Positions 63,513 through 64,000 of a stretch of DNA of 64,000 nucleotides are shown here, in pieces; within the stretch, counting starts at the first letter, position 1; every line of letters starts with the position of its first letter. The notes below the pieces were generated by a model. The model had not been told where the DNA came from. It searched no databases and worked only from the letters and a program-made list of their open reading frames with translations. This DNA is from Rhodobacteraceae bacterium EL53 (GTDB lineage Bacteria; Pseudomonadota; Alphaproteobacteria; Rhodobacterales; Rhodobacteraceae): positions 124,001 through 188,000 of the forward strand of contig OMPR01000010.1 in the NCBI GenBank assembly GCA_900313015.1. Reading direction: 5' to 3'. Made by a program: the position numbers and the translations under genes.

Positions 63513-64000
63513 ATGACCAAATTTATCCGGCCCTCACGCCGGGCGTTTCTTGCCGGCGGCACCGCCGTTGCCGCATCCCTTGCCATGCCGTCGATCAGCC
63601 GCGCCTCTGCGCGGCCAGTGTTCACCCATGGGGTCCAATCGGGCGATGTTGACACCGCATCGGGTATGATCTGGACCCGTACGGATCGCCCCGCCAAGGT
63701 GATGATGGAAGTATCCACAACCGAGAGCTTTGCCGAGGCGCGCCAGCTGTCACCGATGTTTGTAACACCGAACAGTGACATGGCGGTCAAGCGTCTGGTC
63801 GACGGGTTGCCGTCGGATCAGGACATTTTTTATCGCTTTGTTGCCGCTGATCTGAATGACATTAGCGCCGTATCAGAGCCTATTGTGGGCCAATTCCGCA
63901 CTGCGCCCACCTCGCGCCGGGATGTGAAATTCGCATGGTCAGGCGATACCGCTGGCCAAGGGTGGGGCATTGATGACGAGGGCATGCGCACTTATGCCAC
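63513..64000 (+). CDS. phoD: Alkaline phosphatase D family protein, Tat-exported (3' end outside window)
   Basis: First 162 codons only. A Tat signal (SRRAFLAGGTAVAAS) is followed by the PhoD N-terminal domain: FTHGVQSGDVDTASGMIWTR, LPSDQDIFYRFVA and the start of the metallophosphatase domain (VKFAWSGDTAGQGWG). Ca/Fe-dependent phosphodiesterase or phosphomonoesterase for phosphorus scavenging. GGAGAGTTCACA precedes the ATG. Confidence 0.88.
   Translation, partial: MTKFIRPSRRAFLAGGTAVAASLAMPSISRASARPVFTHGVQSGDVDTASGMIWTRTDRPAKVMMEVSTTESFAEARQLSPMFVTPNSDMAVKRLVDGLPSDQDIFYRFVAADLNDISAVSEPIVGQFRTAPTSRRDVKFAWSGDTAGQGWGIDDEGMRTYA

Noticed and set aside
1-64000. tRNA, rRNA, CRISPR array, prophage or replication origin
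   Set aside because: No cloverleaf-like cluster, regular spaced repeats, phage genes or dnaA-type box cluster were seen on reading.

Overview
The window reads as chromosomal DNA of a marine Rhodobacteraceae (Roseobacter-type alphaproteobacterium). The basis is the gene set and protein style: an RpoE-ChrR singlet-oxygen system, an orphan OmpR-type regulator next to a MarR protein as in the petPR pair of Rhodobacter, a Ugp glycerol-phosphate importer, a [4Fe-4S] bacterial photolyase, an AMP nucleosidase plus adenine deaminase pair, and GC-rich codon use throughout. No rRNA, tRNA, CRISPR array, phage or plasmid backbone was recognised.

Layout. 1-11.5 kb: kdsD (cut by the window edge) and rnd, mtgA, a glutathione transferase, queG, a hydantoinase-type ATPase with a class II aldolase, msrA/msrB, a secreted glutathione peroxidase, an EamA exporter, a GNAT protein, a polysaccharide lyase and HU. 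11.6-15 kb: amn-ade purine salvage. 15-22.7 kb: an uncharacterised metabolic cluster (GcvA-like LysR regulator, class II aldolase, Rieske oxygenase, PanB-like protein, two paralogous fatty-acid hydroxylases around a RidA gene) and a SelW-like protein. 22.9-38.5 kb: an oxidative/light-stress island with a six-gene membrane-lipid operon (flavin amine oxidase, Cfa-like methyltransferase, chalcone-isomerase-like protein, MFS, two DUF3833 proteins), divergent DUF1365-SDR genes, a fasciclin protein, chrR-rpoE, CIA30, a DCC protein, a class I photolyase, and an SDR-[4Fe-4S] photolyase pair. 38.7-44 kb: ugpBAEC with a divergent LysR regulator. 44-50.8 kb: an accessory, partly decayed stretch (Abhydrolase_9 protein, IS110 relic, a DUF3302-like/HlyD/K+ channel cassette, a broken DUF1254 gene). 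50.8-64 kb: a methyltransferase, an epimerase-like protein, dxs-ispA-xseB-HDAC, a 57-codon DUF1059 gene, petR/petP-like regulators, ilvE, ohr/ohrR, an AraC regulator, a haem-binding nucleotide cyclase, a small membrane protein and the start of a Tat-exported PhoD.

The strongest new signal is regulatory. The bipartite motif TGATCC-N16-CGTA, the form expected for an ECF11/RpoE promoter, occurs exactly six times between genes and once with a single mismatch. It precedes gpx, a RidA leader, the lipid operon, DUF1365, the fasciclin gene, rpoE itself and phr. This links peroxide detoxification, lipid modification, DNA photorepair and a secreted fasciclin protein into one probable singlet-oxygen regulon. 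Two of the sites place an ATG exactly eight bases after CGTA, suggesting leaderless transcripts.
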